In this document: positions 1 to 7,243 of the stretch, one piece after another
Numbering within the stretch: position 1 is the first letter of the stretch
How the letters are laid out: the number at the start of each line of letters is the position of its first letter
NCBI GenBank assembly: GCA_013314795.1
Contig: JABUEZ010000046.1
Span: 1-10,763, forward strand
Direction of reading: 5' to 3'
Origin: Candidatus Profundicultor aquiphilus
GTDB taxonomy: Bacteria > Atribacterota > Atribacteria > Atribacterales > Caldatribacteriaceae
DNA length: 10,763 bases
Program-made: the position numbers and the translations under genes
Notes under the pieces: model-generated
The model's database searches: none
The model's input: only the letters and a program-made list of their open reading frames with translations
What the model was told of the DNA's origin: nothing

Positions 1-2630
1 CTTCCTATGCCCGACAATTTCTGGAAAAGATGGAAAAACCCGATGTGGATCACATTGATGGGCTGTCACCGGCCATTGCCATCAACCAGAAGGCTTCTTC
101 GCATAATCCCCGTTCTACGGTGGCGACAGTGACTGAGGTCTATGATTACATGCGTGTACTTTTTGCTCGCTGTGGTCGGGTTTTTTGTCCTCAGTGTGGT
201 AAACCCATTGCTTCTCAGACAGTTCAGCAGATTACCGACGAGATTCTTGCCTTTCCGGAAGGAACCAGGGTGATGATTATGGCCCCTCTGGTGCGGGGAA
301 GAAAGGGGGAGTACCGCAAGCTCCTGGGAGAGCTTCTCAGAAATGGTTTTGCCCGGGTACGGATTAATGGCGAGATTGTTGAACTTGAGGACTGGGAGAA
401 CGTGGAGCTTGACAGGAACAAAAAGCACGAGATCGACCTTGTGGTTGATAGGGTGGTAGTGGAAAAAGACGCGGAAAGGCGGATCGGAGATTCTGTTGAA
501 ATAGGATTACGCTATGGGAAAGGTATTGTCAGAATAGGAGTTATGAAAGACGGTTCCTGGGAGGAACGCCTTTTCAGTGAACATTTTGCTTGTGTGGATT
601 GTGGCATCAGTTTTCCAGAAATTACTCCCCGAATGTTTTCCTTCAATAATCCGTATGGTGCTTGTGCGAAGTGTAGCGGACTTGGATTTTTGAGTTTCGT
701 CGACCCGGCACTGGTGGTACCTGACTGGTCGAAAAGTATCAACGAGGGAGCCATCGAGCCATGGCGGGAAATAGACCCTGATAGCTTTCTGGGAACCAGA
801 ATCCAGAAAGCTCTTCGGGATCGAGGCATTCCACTCGACCGGGCTTTCCAGGATCTCAGCGAAGGAGAGCGGAATTTTATTCTTTATGGGGATGAGCATT
901 TTGAAGGGGTGGTAACGTATCTGGAGCGAAAACTTTACTCGGCTGTGGACTGGTGGGAACAGGAAGAAATATCTCGCTATCTCTCCAGCCAGGTTTGCCC
1001 AGAGTGTCATGGAGATAGACTGCGCCGGGAGAGTCTTTCGGTGAAAATTCAGGGATTTTCCATTGGTGAGCTTTCTCGTCTGACGGTGGAAGAGCTGGTG
1101 AATTTCTTTGAAACTGTTCGTTTTGAAGGAAACGAGCTTTTGATTGCGGAACCAATTTTGCGAGAAATCCGTTCCCGGCTAAGTTTCTTAAAAGAGGTGG
1201 GACTGGACTATCTCACTTTGAATCGTTCTGCTTCCACGTTGTCGGGGGGTGAAGCGCAGAGAATCCGTCTGGCGACGCAGATTGGTTCCGGTCTTATGGG
1301 AGTGCTCTATGTGCTTGATGAGCCAACCATTGGTCTTCATCCCCGGGATAACCAGAAATTGATTGCCATTCTTAAAAAGCTGCGGGACTTGGGTAATACC
1401 GTCATTGTGGTGGAACACGATGCGGAAACGATGAGGAGTGCCGATTTTATCATTGACATGGGACCTGGAGCAGGGGAACAGGGGGGAGAAGTCGTGGCTT
1501 CTGGGCCTCCAGAAGAAATTATGCGTCACCCCTCCAGTTTAACCGGATTGTACTTGAGTGGTCGAAAAAGTATCCCTGTACCCGTTCCACGAAAGGAACC
1601 GGGAGAGGAGTGGCTTTTGATAAAGGGGGCGCGGGCCAACAATTTGAAAAACCTCACCGTTTCCATCCCTCTGGGACTTTTGGTGGGTATCACTGGAGTA
1701 TCGGGTTCTGGAAAGAGCACGTTGCTTTATGATGTAATTTATTCCTCTCTTTCTCAAATTTTTCATCATAAAGGGAAAGACCTAAGAGGTTGTGACGCAC
1801 TCGAAGGTGTGGAATATCTGGATAAAGCGATTATCATTGATCAGTCACCCATTGGGAGAACTCCCCGTTCCAACCCTGCTACCTATACCGGTGTGTTTAC
1901 CGAAATCCGAAACCTTTTTGCCAGACTCCCCGAATCCAAAGCACGGGGATACGCACCTGGGAGGTTCAGCTTCAACGTCAAAGGAGGGCGCTGTGAAGCG
2001 TGTCAAGGAAATGGGGTCATCAAGATAGAGATGCATTTTTTGCCGGACGTTTTCGTAACCTGTGAACAATGCAAAGGGAAACGGTATGCCCGGGAAACCC
2101 TGGATATCCGATATAAAGGAAAAAATATCGCTGAAGTGCTGGACATGAGTGTTCACGAAGCGCTCCATTTCTTTGAAAATATTCCAGTAATCAGGCGGAA
2201 ACTGGAAATTTTAGAGCGGGTTGGTGTGGGATACCTGAGACTTGGTCAATCTGCAACCACACTCTCCGGTGGAGAAGCCCAGAGAATCAAGCTTGCTCGA
2301 GAACTCAGCAAGGTAGCAACTGGGAGAACCATTTATCTCCTTGATGAGCCCACCACCGGCCTTCATTTTGCCGATGTGGAAAAGCTTCTCTCGGTGCTTC
2401 TTGAGCTCAGAAATCGAGGCAATACTGTTTTAATTATCGAACACAATTTGGATGTGATCAAGAGTTGTGATTACATTATTGACCTTGGCCCGGAGGGAGG
2501 AGAAAAAGGTGGGTATCTCGTTGCTTCTGGTACCCCCGAAGACATTGCTCAGGTTCCCACCTCCTACACTGGCCAATTTTTGAGGGAGGTGTTACAGTCT
2601 GAAAAGAGTCGAGAATTATGTTCGGTTTGA
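1..2630 (+). CDS. uvrA: UvrA, excinuclease ABC subunit A (5' partial)
   Basis: UvrA is the damage-recognition ATPase of nucleotide excision repair; it loads UvrB at DNA lesions. The frame is open from the left edge (first full codon at base 3). The opening residues SYARQFLEKMEKPDVDHIDG match the segment just after the first Walker A of UvrA, so about 65-70 N-terminal residues, including that Walker A, lie outside; the ATG at base 30 is internal. Counting from that Met: CPQC at 53-56, CVDC at 188-191, CAKC at 212-215 and CPEC at 323-326 form zinc modules in the first half. The first ABC signature LSGGEAQ is at 404-410 and its Walker B LDEPTIGLH follows. The second domain has Walker A GVSGSGKST at 556-564, the zinc module CEAC/CEQC at 655-681, signature LSGGEAQ at 745-751 and Walker B LLDEPTTGLH. 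About 875 residues are visible, consistent with a roughly 940-residue protein. The 3' end overlaps uvrC. No defect is seen. Confidence 0.97.
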   Translation, partial: SYARQFLEKMEKPDVDHIDGLSPAIAINQKASSHNPRSTVATVTEVYDYMRVLFARCGRVFCPQCGKPIASQTVQQITDEILAFPEGTRVMIMAPLVRGRKGEYRKLLGELLRNGFARVRINGEIVELEDWENVELDRNKKHEIDLVVDRVVVEKDAERRIGDSVEIGLRYGKGIVRIGVMKDGSWEERLFSEHFACVDCGISFPEITPRMFSFNNPYGACAKCSGLGFLSFVDPALVVPDWSKSINEGAIEPWREIDPDSFLGTRIQKALRDRGIPLDRAFQDLSEGERNFILYGDEHFEGVVTYLERKLYSAVDWWEQEEISRYLSSQVCPECHGDRLRRESLSVKIQGFSIGELSRLTVEELVNFFETVRFEGNELLIAEPILREIRSRLSFLKEVGLDYLTLNRSASTLSGGEAQRIRLATQIGSGLMGVLYVLDEPTIGLHPRDNQKLIAILKKLRDLGNTVIVVEHDAETMRSADFIIDMGPGAGEQGGEVVASGPPEEIMRHPSSLTGLYLSGRKSIPVPVPRKEPGEEWLLIKGARANNLKNLTVSIPLGLLVGITGVSGSGKSTLLYDVIYSSLSQIFHHKGKDLRGCDALEGVEYLDKAIIIDQSPIGRTPRSNPATYTGVFTEIRNLFARLPESKARGYAPGRFSFNVKGGRCEACQGNGVIKIEMHFLPDVFVTCEQCKGKRYARETLDIRYKGKNIAEVLDMSVHEALHFFENIPVIRRKLEILERVGVGYLRLGQSATTLSGGEAQRIKLARELSKVATGRTIYLLDEPTTGLHFADVEKLLSVLLELRNRGNTVLIIEHNLDVIKSCDYIIDLGPEGGEKGGYLVASGTPEDIAQVPTSYTGQFLREVLQSEKSRELCSV
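2584..2601 (+). promoter_or_regulatory. Ribosome binding site and CTG start of uvrC
   Basis: GGGAGGTG (2584-2591) lies inside the end of uvrA, nine bases (counted from the end of GGGAGG) before an in-frame CTG at 2599. The uvrC frame is closed by a TGA at 2581 and has no ATG, GTG or TTG until GTG 2713, which falls inside the conserved IYVGKA motif. The CTG is therefore the best-supported start. A sequencing error that hides a normal start cannot be excluded. Confidence 0.6.
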
Positions 2631-4437
2631 AGTTGGTGTAGATGATGTCGAAGACCTTCCTCAAGAATGTGGTGTCTATCTTTTCAAGAATGGTCGTGGT
2701 GAAACCATTTATGTGGGGAAGGCCATTAATATCCAGAAAAGAGTAAGGTCCCATTTTACCAGTCGGAGTTTTTCCCCGCTCAAGGAGGATATGGTTGTAG
2801 AAATTAAGGGGATTGACTACCTTTTGACTTCTACTGAACATGAAGCCTTGCTCCTTGAAGAAGAACTCATAAAAACCTATCAACCTCGGTATAACCTCCG
2901 TTTAAAGGATGATAAGAGTTATCCCTATATCCGGATTGGTGTGAATGTAGCTTTTCCTCCAATTGGTTTTGCCAGAAAGAAAACGAGTCGGGAGGGTCTT
3001 TATTTCGGTCCTTTTACCAGTGCCAAAAAAGTCCGGGAAGGAATAAAACTTTTGCGGACACTTTTTCTTTTGCGAGGTTGTGAGATTCCGGAGAGTCGCT
3101 TTCCTCTGAAAAGGCCGTGTATCGACTACGAATTCCGTCTTTGCAGCGCCCCATGTGTGGGTCGTATATCTTCTGAGATGTATAGGGAAAACTTGGGAAG
3201 GGCCATTGATTTTCTCAACGGAGACTATGAATCAGTCATTAAATGGCTGGAAAGCGAAATGTGGAGAATGGCTGATGCTCTGGACTTTGAATCGGCTGCC
3301 CGATATCGTGATCATCTTGAAGCCACCAAAAAGATTGCTTCCCGCTACCGCCTGGTGTTGCCTCAGCCTGACGATGTTGATTTTCTTGAGGCGGTTTGTG
3401 AGGATAATATTGGTGTAGTGGTGGTTCTCAGAGTTCGGAAAGGACGACTGATCGGGAGCGAAAGCTTTGTGGTGGAAAATAATGCCACTGAAAGGGTTTC
3501 TCTCTTGCGGAGATTCATTGAAGACTTCTATTTTTCCCATTTTTCTCTTCCTTTGCGGGTATGCGTGCCCCTTGACGAGGTGAATTCTCTCAACTCCCTT
3601 CAGGCCGATCTGGGTTTAGGTATTACCCTTGGTTCCCCCGTGAATCTTTTCGAGGAAGAGATACTTGAGATTGCCGCAGAGAATGCTCGAAAAAACCTTG
3701 AGGTCGAGAGAGAGAAAAAGAAGAAAAAAGAAATGTGGTCGGAAATGGTTCTGGAAGAATTACGTAACACGATTGGTCTTAATAAATTGCCCAATCTCAT
3801 CGAAGGCATGGATATTTCTACCTTTCAGGGTGATGAAGCAGTTGGAGTGGTGGTTTCTTTTCGACAGGGGGTGCCTCACAAAAAACGATACCGAAAGTTT
3901 ATCATCCGGGAAACCGACTATCCAAATGATTATGAAATGCTTCGAGAGGTAGTACGGAGGTATTTTAAAGATTTGGAGCGGTCTTCCTCCCCCTTGCCCG
4001 ATCTTCTCCTGGTTGACGGAGGCCTTGGACAGTTGCATATTGCTACATCCACTTTGCAGGAACTCGGGATCCCTGTATCGGTGATTGCTCTGGCCAAGGA
4101 GTGGGAAGAGATTTATGTCCCGGGTAAGAATGACCCCTTACGTTTGCCTCCTCAATCTGAAGTTCTCCAGCTTTTGCAACGAATCAGAAATGAAGCTCAC
4201 CGTTTTGCCATCACCTTCCATCGGTTGCGGCGGAACAAGAAGCTTTTCTCGTCCATGCTTCTTGAAGTGAAAGGCATTGGCCCAGAGAGGCGACGTAAGC
4301 TTCTTTCGAGCTACGATAACCTTATGGATATCCTCCGGATTCCTCCCGAGGAAGTCAGTAAGAATCTCCGCATCCCCCTTCATGCTGTGGTAGATTTACA
4401 GAAACGTCTGGGAGAGGTCACAAAAGGTGGAATTTAG
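2599..4437 (+). CDS. uvrC: UvrC, excinuclease ABC subunit C
   Basis: UvrC is the dual nuclease of nucleotide excision repair that cuts 3' and 5' of the lesion in the UvrB-DNA complex. Starting at CTG 2599 the product is 612 residues, close to the 610 of E. coli UvrC. Domains in order: an N-terminal GIY-YIG nuclease (GVYLF near residue 25, IYVGKA near 37-42, KRVRSHF, then EEELIKTYQPRYNLRLKDD near 86-105); four cysteines (about 161, 174, 182, 186) spaced almost like those reported to bind a 4Fe-4S cluster in E. coli UvrC; a UVR motif for UvrB contact (about 213-246); a C-terminal RNase H-like nuclease with candidate catalytic residues in GMDIS (D405), LLVDGG (D473) and EAHRFAITFHR (H534); and a helix-hairpin-helix end (LEVKGIGPERRRKLL, from about 555). 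It overlaps uvrA by 32 bases and whiA by 11, so translational coupling is likely. Starting at GTG 2713 would delete half of the GIY-YIG domain. Function is secure; the exact start is less so. Confidence 0.95.
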   Translation: MKRVENYVRFEVGVDDVEDLPQECGVYLFKNGRGETIYVGKAINIQKRVRSHFTSRSFSPLKEDMVVEIKGIDYLLTSTEHEALLLEEELIKTYQPRYNLRLKDDKSYPYIRIGVNVAFPPIGFARKKTSREGLYFGPFTSAKKVREGIKLLRTLFLLRGCEIPESRFPLKRPCIDYEFRLCSAPCVGRISSEMYRENLGRAIDFLNGDYESVIKWLESEMWRMADALDFESAARYRDHLEATKKIASRYRLVLPQPDDVDFLEAVCEDNIGVVVVLRVRKGRLIGSESFVVENNATERVSLLRRFIEDFYFSHFSLPLRVCVPLDEVNSLNSLQADLGLGITLGSPVNLFEEEILEIAAENARKNLEVEREKKKKKEMWSEMVLEELRNTIGLNKLPNLIEGMDISTFQGDEAVGVVVSFRQGVPHKKRYRKFIIRETDYPNDYEMLREVVRRYFKDLERSSSPLPDLLLVDGGLGQLHIATSTLQELGIPVSVIALAKEWEEIYVPGKNDPLRLPPQSEVLQLLQRIRNEAHRFAITFHRLRRNKKLFSSMLLEVKGIGPERRRKLLSSYDNLMDILRIPPEEVSKNLRIPLHAVVDLQKRLGEVTKGGI

Positions 4438-5314
4438 AGACATTCTTAAAAGCGAGCTTTATGCCTTTGTGCCAGTGGCGGAAGACCTTCTATGGTCTGA
4501 ACTCGCCGGTATCCTCAGAGTAGGGGGTGTTATTGAGCGAAAAGAAGGGAATGTGTTTCTCTCTTTTCGCCATAAGGATCTGGCTTTGATTAAAAAGTGT
4601 GTTGTTTTGGTTAAAAAATTCTATCCGGAAATTCTTTACTCCATTACCGAGCAGCAAAAGAAAGGGATCAATTCGGGTATTGTCTATATTCTGGATCTTG
4701 GAATTCCAGATGAACAGATTTTCGCCAAATTGGGATTTGGTGACACGACACCTCTTCTATCCATGCTGGAACATAATGGCCCTTTTTTTGTGAAAGGGGT
4801 CTTTGAATCCCGAGGGTATGTTTCTGAACCAACAAGAAGCTATCACCTGGAAATTTCACTTCCTTCAGAGGAAATTGCTTCCCTTCTCCTTCATCACCTG
4901 GAAACCAAAGGAATGGTTTTCCGATTACGGTATTTTAGGGAAGAATTTCGTCTGTATACCAAAAATGCCCAGAGTATTGAAACTTTTCTGGGTTATATTG
5001 GGGCTTCTCAAAGTTATCTGGCTCTGGAAAAGATCCGGGTTGAAAAACTCACCCTGGATGACCTTACCAGGTGGGTGAACTGTGCTACTTCGAATCTGGA
5101 AAGAGTGGTTGAATCCTCTCTACGACAGCGACAGAAGATCTCCCTTCTCGATCTGGAACACCTCCCCCCCAAGTTACGCCAGATAGCCTATTTAAGATTG
5201 CGATATCCCTATGCTTCCCTGCGAGAAATTGGGGAACTCTGTACGCCTCCGTTGTCGAAAATGGAAGTATTCAGGCGCTTGAAAAAACTGGAAAAGCTGG
5301 GGGGAATGAGTTAA
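4427..5314 (+). CDS. whiA: WhiA-type DNA-binding protein (DUF199/sporulation regulator family)
   Basis: WhiA proteins combine an N-terminal pair of catalytically inactive LAGLIDADG homing-endonuclease-like repeats with a C-terminal helix-turn-helix. They act as transcription regulators (sporulation in Streptomyces) or as chromosome/cell-division factors (Bacillus). The 295-residue product fits. ELAGILRVGG (25-34) and FVKGVFESRGYVSEP (121-135) are the LAGLIDADG-like cores. RSYHLEI (137-143), RWVNCATSNLERVVESSLRQ (215-234), LPPKLRQIA (246-254) and SLREIGEL with SKMEVFRRLKKL (264-288) match the conserved C-terminal half. The start is GTG 4427, nine bases after GGAGAGG (4411-4417), overlapping the end of uvrC by 11 bases. 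The paired cysteines often seen near residue 20 of WhiA are absent. It appears to be the last gene of the uvrA-uvrC-whiA unit. Family assignment is firm; which process it controls here is not visible. Confidence 0.9.
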   Translation: MEFRDILKSELYAFVPVAEDLLWSELAGILRVGGVIERKEGNVFLSFRHKDLALIKKCVVLVKKFYPEILYSITEQQKKGINSGIVYILDLGIPDEQIFAKLGFGDTTPLLSMLEHNGPFFVKGVFESRGYVSEPTRSYHLEISLPSEEIASLLLHHLETKGMVFRLRYFREEFRLYTKNAQSIETFLGYIGASQSYLALEKIRVEKLTLDDLTRWVNCATSNLERVVESSLRQRQKISLLDLEHLPPKLRQIAYLRLRYPYASLREIGELCTPPLSKMEVFRRLKKLEKLGGMS

Positions 5315-5529
5315 GATCTCTTAGGCTTGTGCGCACGTGCCAAGTATTTAAGTATGGAACTTCGTGGTATCTTCCCCTAAGTTTGCCAGGTGACGTTGTT
5401 GTCCAAACTCTCATAAAAGGTAGTGTGTTTTGTGTTGTGTCAGAGGAAATCCGTTCTCCGTTTTGGATGCTTAGGATTATCAGATGGGAATGTGCTTTAT
5501 TCGGGCAGTTCCATAACATTTTCTTCTCG
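5315..5529. other. Gap after whiA with no recognised gene
   Basis: No recognisable protein, RNA gene or clear terminator is seen in the first 215 bases after whiA. Short open frames exist, but none has both a convincing ribosome binding site and a familiar motif. Part of this stretch may be further decayed transposon sequence belonging to the relic immediately to the right. Confidence 0.5.
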
Positions 5530-5725
5530 ATGGCCTGTTTTGAGGATGACCCTGGAACTTTCCTGGATACACCGTCGGTATGTGAGGACCACCAACCTTA
5601 TTGAGCGAAGCTTTGAGAAAAAGGAGTAAGATCCCTATGAGATTCTTCACTGAGAAAGTGGTCTTGAAGTTCGTTTTTTAGTCCTCATACGGGCCGACAT
5701 AAGATGGAGGAGGATCTCTTTTGGA
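5530..5725 (+). pseudogene. Relic of an IS256/Mutator-family transposase (C-terminal part)
   Basis: Pieces of the conserved C-terminal region of IS256-type transposases lie in order but in broken frames. ACFEDDPGTFLD (frame of ATG 5530) resembles the segment before the conserved proline. HRRYVRTTNLIERSFEKKE (5570-5626) is the hallmark RTTNxIERSF block and ends at TAA 5627. KIPMRFFTEKVVLKFVF (about 5631-5678) matches the KVIPRFFTEKxxLKLVF block and ends at TAG 5679. VLIRADIRWRRI (5681-5716) matches the final IRASxRWRRI block. At least two frame changes and two stops show that it is dead. The catalytic DDE residues further upstream are not recognisable, and neither are terminal inverted repeats or a target duplication. 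The family call comes from motif recall only. Confidence 0.75.
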
Positions 5726-5831
5726 GGACCGAGGTTGTTTCTTCCGATGGGATGAAGAAAGGGTTATAGATTGCTGGATTGATCTGGTTATTCACGTTTA
5801 TAGGAGATTTGAACTTGGCCCAGATGTTACG

Positions 5832-5859
5832 TTGACTTTTTGAGGCAGAGCAATATAAT
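5832..5859 (+). promoter_or_regulatory. Sigma-70-like promoter P1
   Basis: TTGACT (5832-5837), a 16-base spacer and a perfect TATAAT (5854-5859) form a strong vegetative promoter match. Transcription would begin near 5866, about 12 bases before the hairpin at 5878-5912. The RNA would therefore either end as a very short transcript or read through into the transporter operon. Confidence 0.6.
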
Positions 5860-5877
5860 AAGGTCATGGTACTGGCA

Positions 5878-5912
5878 AAGAAGCCCCTGGTTTTTTACGC
5901 CGGGGGCTTCTT
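5878..5912 (+). terminator. GC-rich hairpin, probable terminator or attenuator
   Basis: AAGAAGCCCCTGG (5878-5890) pairs with CCGGGGGCTTCTT (5900-5912) over 13 positions, with a single T/G position that becomes a U-G wobble in RNA. The loop is nine bases and T-rich. The right arm ends in CTTCTT and is followed by CATT rather than a pure T run, so termination may be incomplete. It could end transcription coming from whiA, transcription from P1, or both. Confidence 0.6.
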
Positions 5913-5958
5913 CATTAAGGGAGGTGAGAAGGAAACCGCGGAAGTTTCGTTGTGAGAG

Positions 5959-6008
5959 TTGACTTTTCCGGTGAGAAAAAGGTATAAAATGGAAAAGATT
6001 AGGAGGTG
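5959..6008 (+). promoter_or_regulatory. Promoter P2 and ribosome binding site of the transporter operon
   Basis: TTGACT (5959-5964), an 18-base spacer and TATAAA (5983-5988) place a start of transcription near 5995. AGGAGGTG (6001-6008) follows almost at once, with five bases before the ATG at 6014, so the leader from this promoter would be under 25 bases. The first ten bases, GTTGACTTTT, are identical to those of P1. Confidence 0.65.
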
Positions 6009-6013
6009 GGATT

Positions 6014-7183
6014 ATGAAGAAGTGGTTTGTTTTGGGTTTTGTGGTGCTCTTTCTCAGTGTGGCGTTTTCGGTGTATGCGCAGGAGCCCATTAAAATTGGG
6101 GTAGTGATGGGGTTAACCGGCCCGTGGGCTTCGATTGATACACCGGCCACAAATGGTGCCAAGCTGGCGGCAGAGGAAATCAACAAAGCCGGGGGTGTTC
6201 TGGGACGACCGATTGAGCTCAAGATTGTGGATACTAAAGCCGACGAAGGTGAAACGGTGGCAGCAGTTATTCGCCTTATTGAAAACGAGAAGGTTTCGGC
6301 TCTGGTGGGATACTGTGATACCCACTGGGTGAACATCGCTGCACCGTTGGCACGGGAGTATGGAGTTACTTTTGTCACTCCTGGAGCCACCCATCCTCGA
6401 ATTCCAGAACGGACCGGGGCCTGGTTGGCCTGTTTTGGTGATAATGCCCAGGCTGCGGCAATTGCTGAGTATGCTGTGAAGGATTTAGGCCTCAAGAAGG
6501 GTGCTATCTGGGTGGACACCGCAGTGGATTTCAGTGTGGCTGTCTGTGCTTATTTTGCCGATGCTTTGAAGCACTATGGTGGTGAAGTAGTTTACGAGGA
6601 TTACTTTGAAACCAACTGGACTGATTTTTCCAGCATGGTGGCCCGCCTCAAGGAATATCAGGATAAGGGCGAGGTGGATTTTGTCTATGTGGGCGCCATT
6701 CCTTCGAACTGTGGTCTCATTGCCAAGCAGCTCAGGGAAGGTGGCGTAACGGTGCCCATGTTCGGTGAAGACGGTTTTGACACACCGCTTCTCGTTGAAA
6801 CTGGTGGAGAGGCTGCTGAAGGTGTGGTGTTCGCCACCCACATGTCTCTGGAAGATCAGACCCCGATTATCCAGAACTTTAAGAATGCCTACCAGGCTAT
6901 GTTTGGGACGCTTCCGGAAAATGCGTTTGCTGCGCTGGGCTATGATGCCATAAAGGTCCTGGCTAAGGCCATTGAGCTCGCTGGAAGCGACGACCCCAAG
7001 AAAATTCCCGAAGGATTGGCACAGATTAAAGGTTTCGAAGGCGTATCGGGCACCATTTCATATGAGGCTGGAAGCCAGGTACCCAATAAGTCGGTGGCGG
7101 TTATCGAGGTCAAAGGTGGTAAGTTTACCACGGTAAAGCAGATTGCTCCGGAGTACATGCCGGATCCCAAGCTGGCGAAATGA
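6014..7183 (+). CDS. ABC transporter substrate-binding protein, branched-chain amino acid (LivJ/LivK) type
   Basis: This is the extracytoplasmic solute receptor of the importer encoded by the next four genes. The 389-residue product begins with a Sec signal peptide (MKKWF, a hydrophobic stretch to about residue 20, probable cleavage after VYA at 22). There is no lipobox cysteine, so it is likely free in a periplasm. The mature part is a type I periplasmic binding fold (Peripla_BP_6): IKIGVVMGLTGPWAS (26-40), AAEEINKAGGVLGRPIEL (52-69), YGVTFVTPGATHPRI (116-130) and AALGYDAIKVLAKAIELAG (306-324). The usual serine-rich ligand segment is replaced here by GYCDTH (99-104), so the ligand may not be a plain aliphatic amino acid. 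Alternatives are amides, urea-like or other small solutes; the ligand cannot be read from sequence. The start is set by a strong AGGAGGTG. A hairpin terminator directly follows the stop. Confidence 0.92.
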   Translation: MKKWFVLGFVVLFLSVAFSVYAQEPIKIGVVMGLTGPWASIDTPATNGAKLAAEEINKAGGVLGRPIELKIVDTKADEGETVAAVIRLIENEKVSALVGYCDTHWVNIAAPLAREYGVTFVTPGATHPRIPERTGAWLACFGDNAQAAAIAEYAVKDLGLKKGAIWVDTAVDFSVAVCAYFADALKHYGGEVVYEDYFETNWTDFSSMVARLKEYQDKGEVDFVYVGAIPSNCGLIAKQLREGGVTVPMFGEDGFDTPLLVETGGEAAEGVVFATHMSLEDQTPIIQNFKNAYQAMFGTLPENAFAALGYDAIKVLAKAIELAGSDDPKKIPEGLAQIKGFEGVSGTISYEAGSQVPNKSVAVIEVKGGKFTTVKQIAPEYMPDPKLAK

Positions 7184-7186
7184 GTT

Positions 7187-7214
7187 AAAAGGGGTGGGGT
7201 AACCCACCCCTTTT
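7187..7214 (+). terminator. Intra-operon terminator between the binding-protein gene and livG
   Basis: AAAAGGGGTGGG (7187-7198) and CCCACCCCTTTT (7203-7214) are perfect 12-base complements around a GTAA tetraloop, four bases after the stop codon. The stem ends in TTTTCTCTT on the + strand, the form of a Rho-independent terminator. Partial read-through would give more binding protein than membrane components, a common arrangement in ABC importers. The A run on the left would also let it act on the opposite strand. Confidence 0.8.
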
Positions 7215-7243
7215 CTCTTACTACATATGAATTGAGGAGAATC

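Noticed and set aside
507..1010. Long reading frame on the minus strand inside uvrA
   Set aside because: It lies wholly opposite strongly conserved UvrA codons, has no recognisable motif, and is best explained as a shadow of the real gene.
2713..4437. GTG 2713 as the uvrC start
   Set aside because: It would cut through the IYVGKA motif and remove the first part of the GIY-YIG nuclease, which is present and intact upstream.
5333..5340. Palindrome GCACGTGC shortly after whiA
   Set aside because: It is a single short palindrome without a repeated partner, a T run or a matching promoter; too little to call an operator or terminator.
5423..5629. A possible 68-residue small protein gene
   Set aside because: Its last 19 residues are the RTTNLIERSF block of an IS256 transposase, and the continuation lies in other frames, so it is part of a dead transposase.
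5866..5955. A 29-codon frame starting at the predicted P1 transcript start, which could be a leader peptide
   Set aside because: It has no ribosome binding site, is not rich in any one amino acid that would suggest attenuation, and runs through the hairpin; coding is not supported.
5827..6519. A 230-codon minus-strand frame crossing promoter P2 and the start of the binding-protein gene
   Set aside because: The plus strand carries a complete binding protein with signal peptide, promoter and ribosome binding site; the minus frame has a low-complexity product without a known motif.
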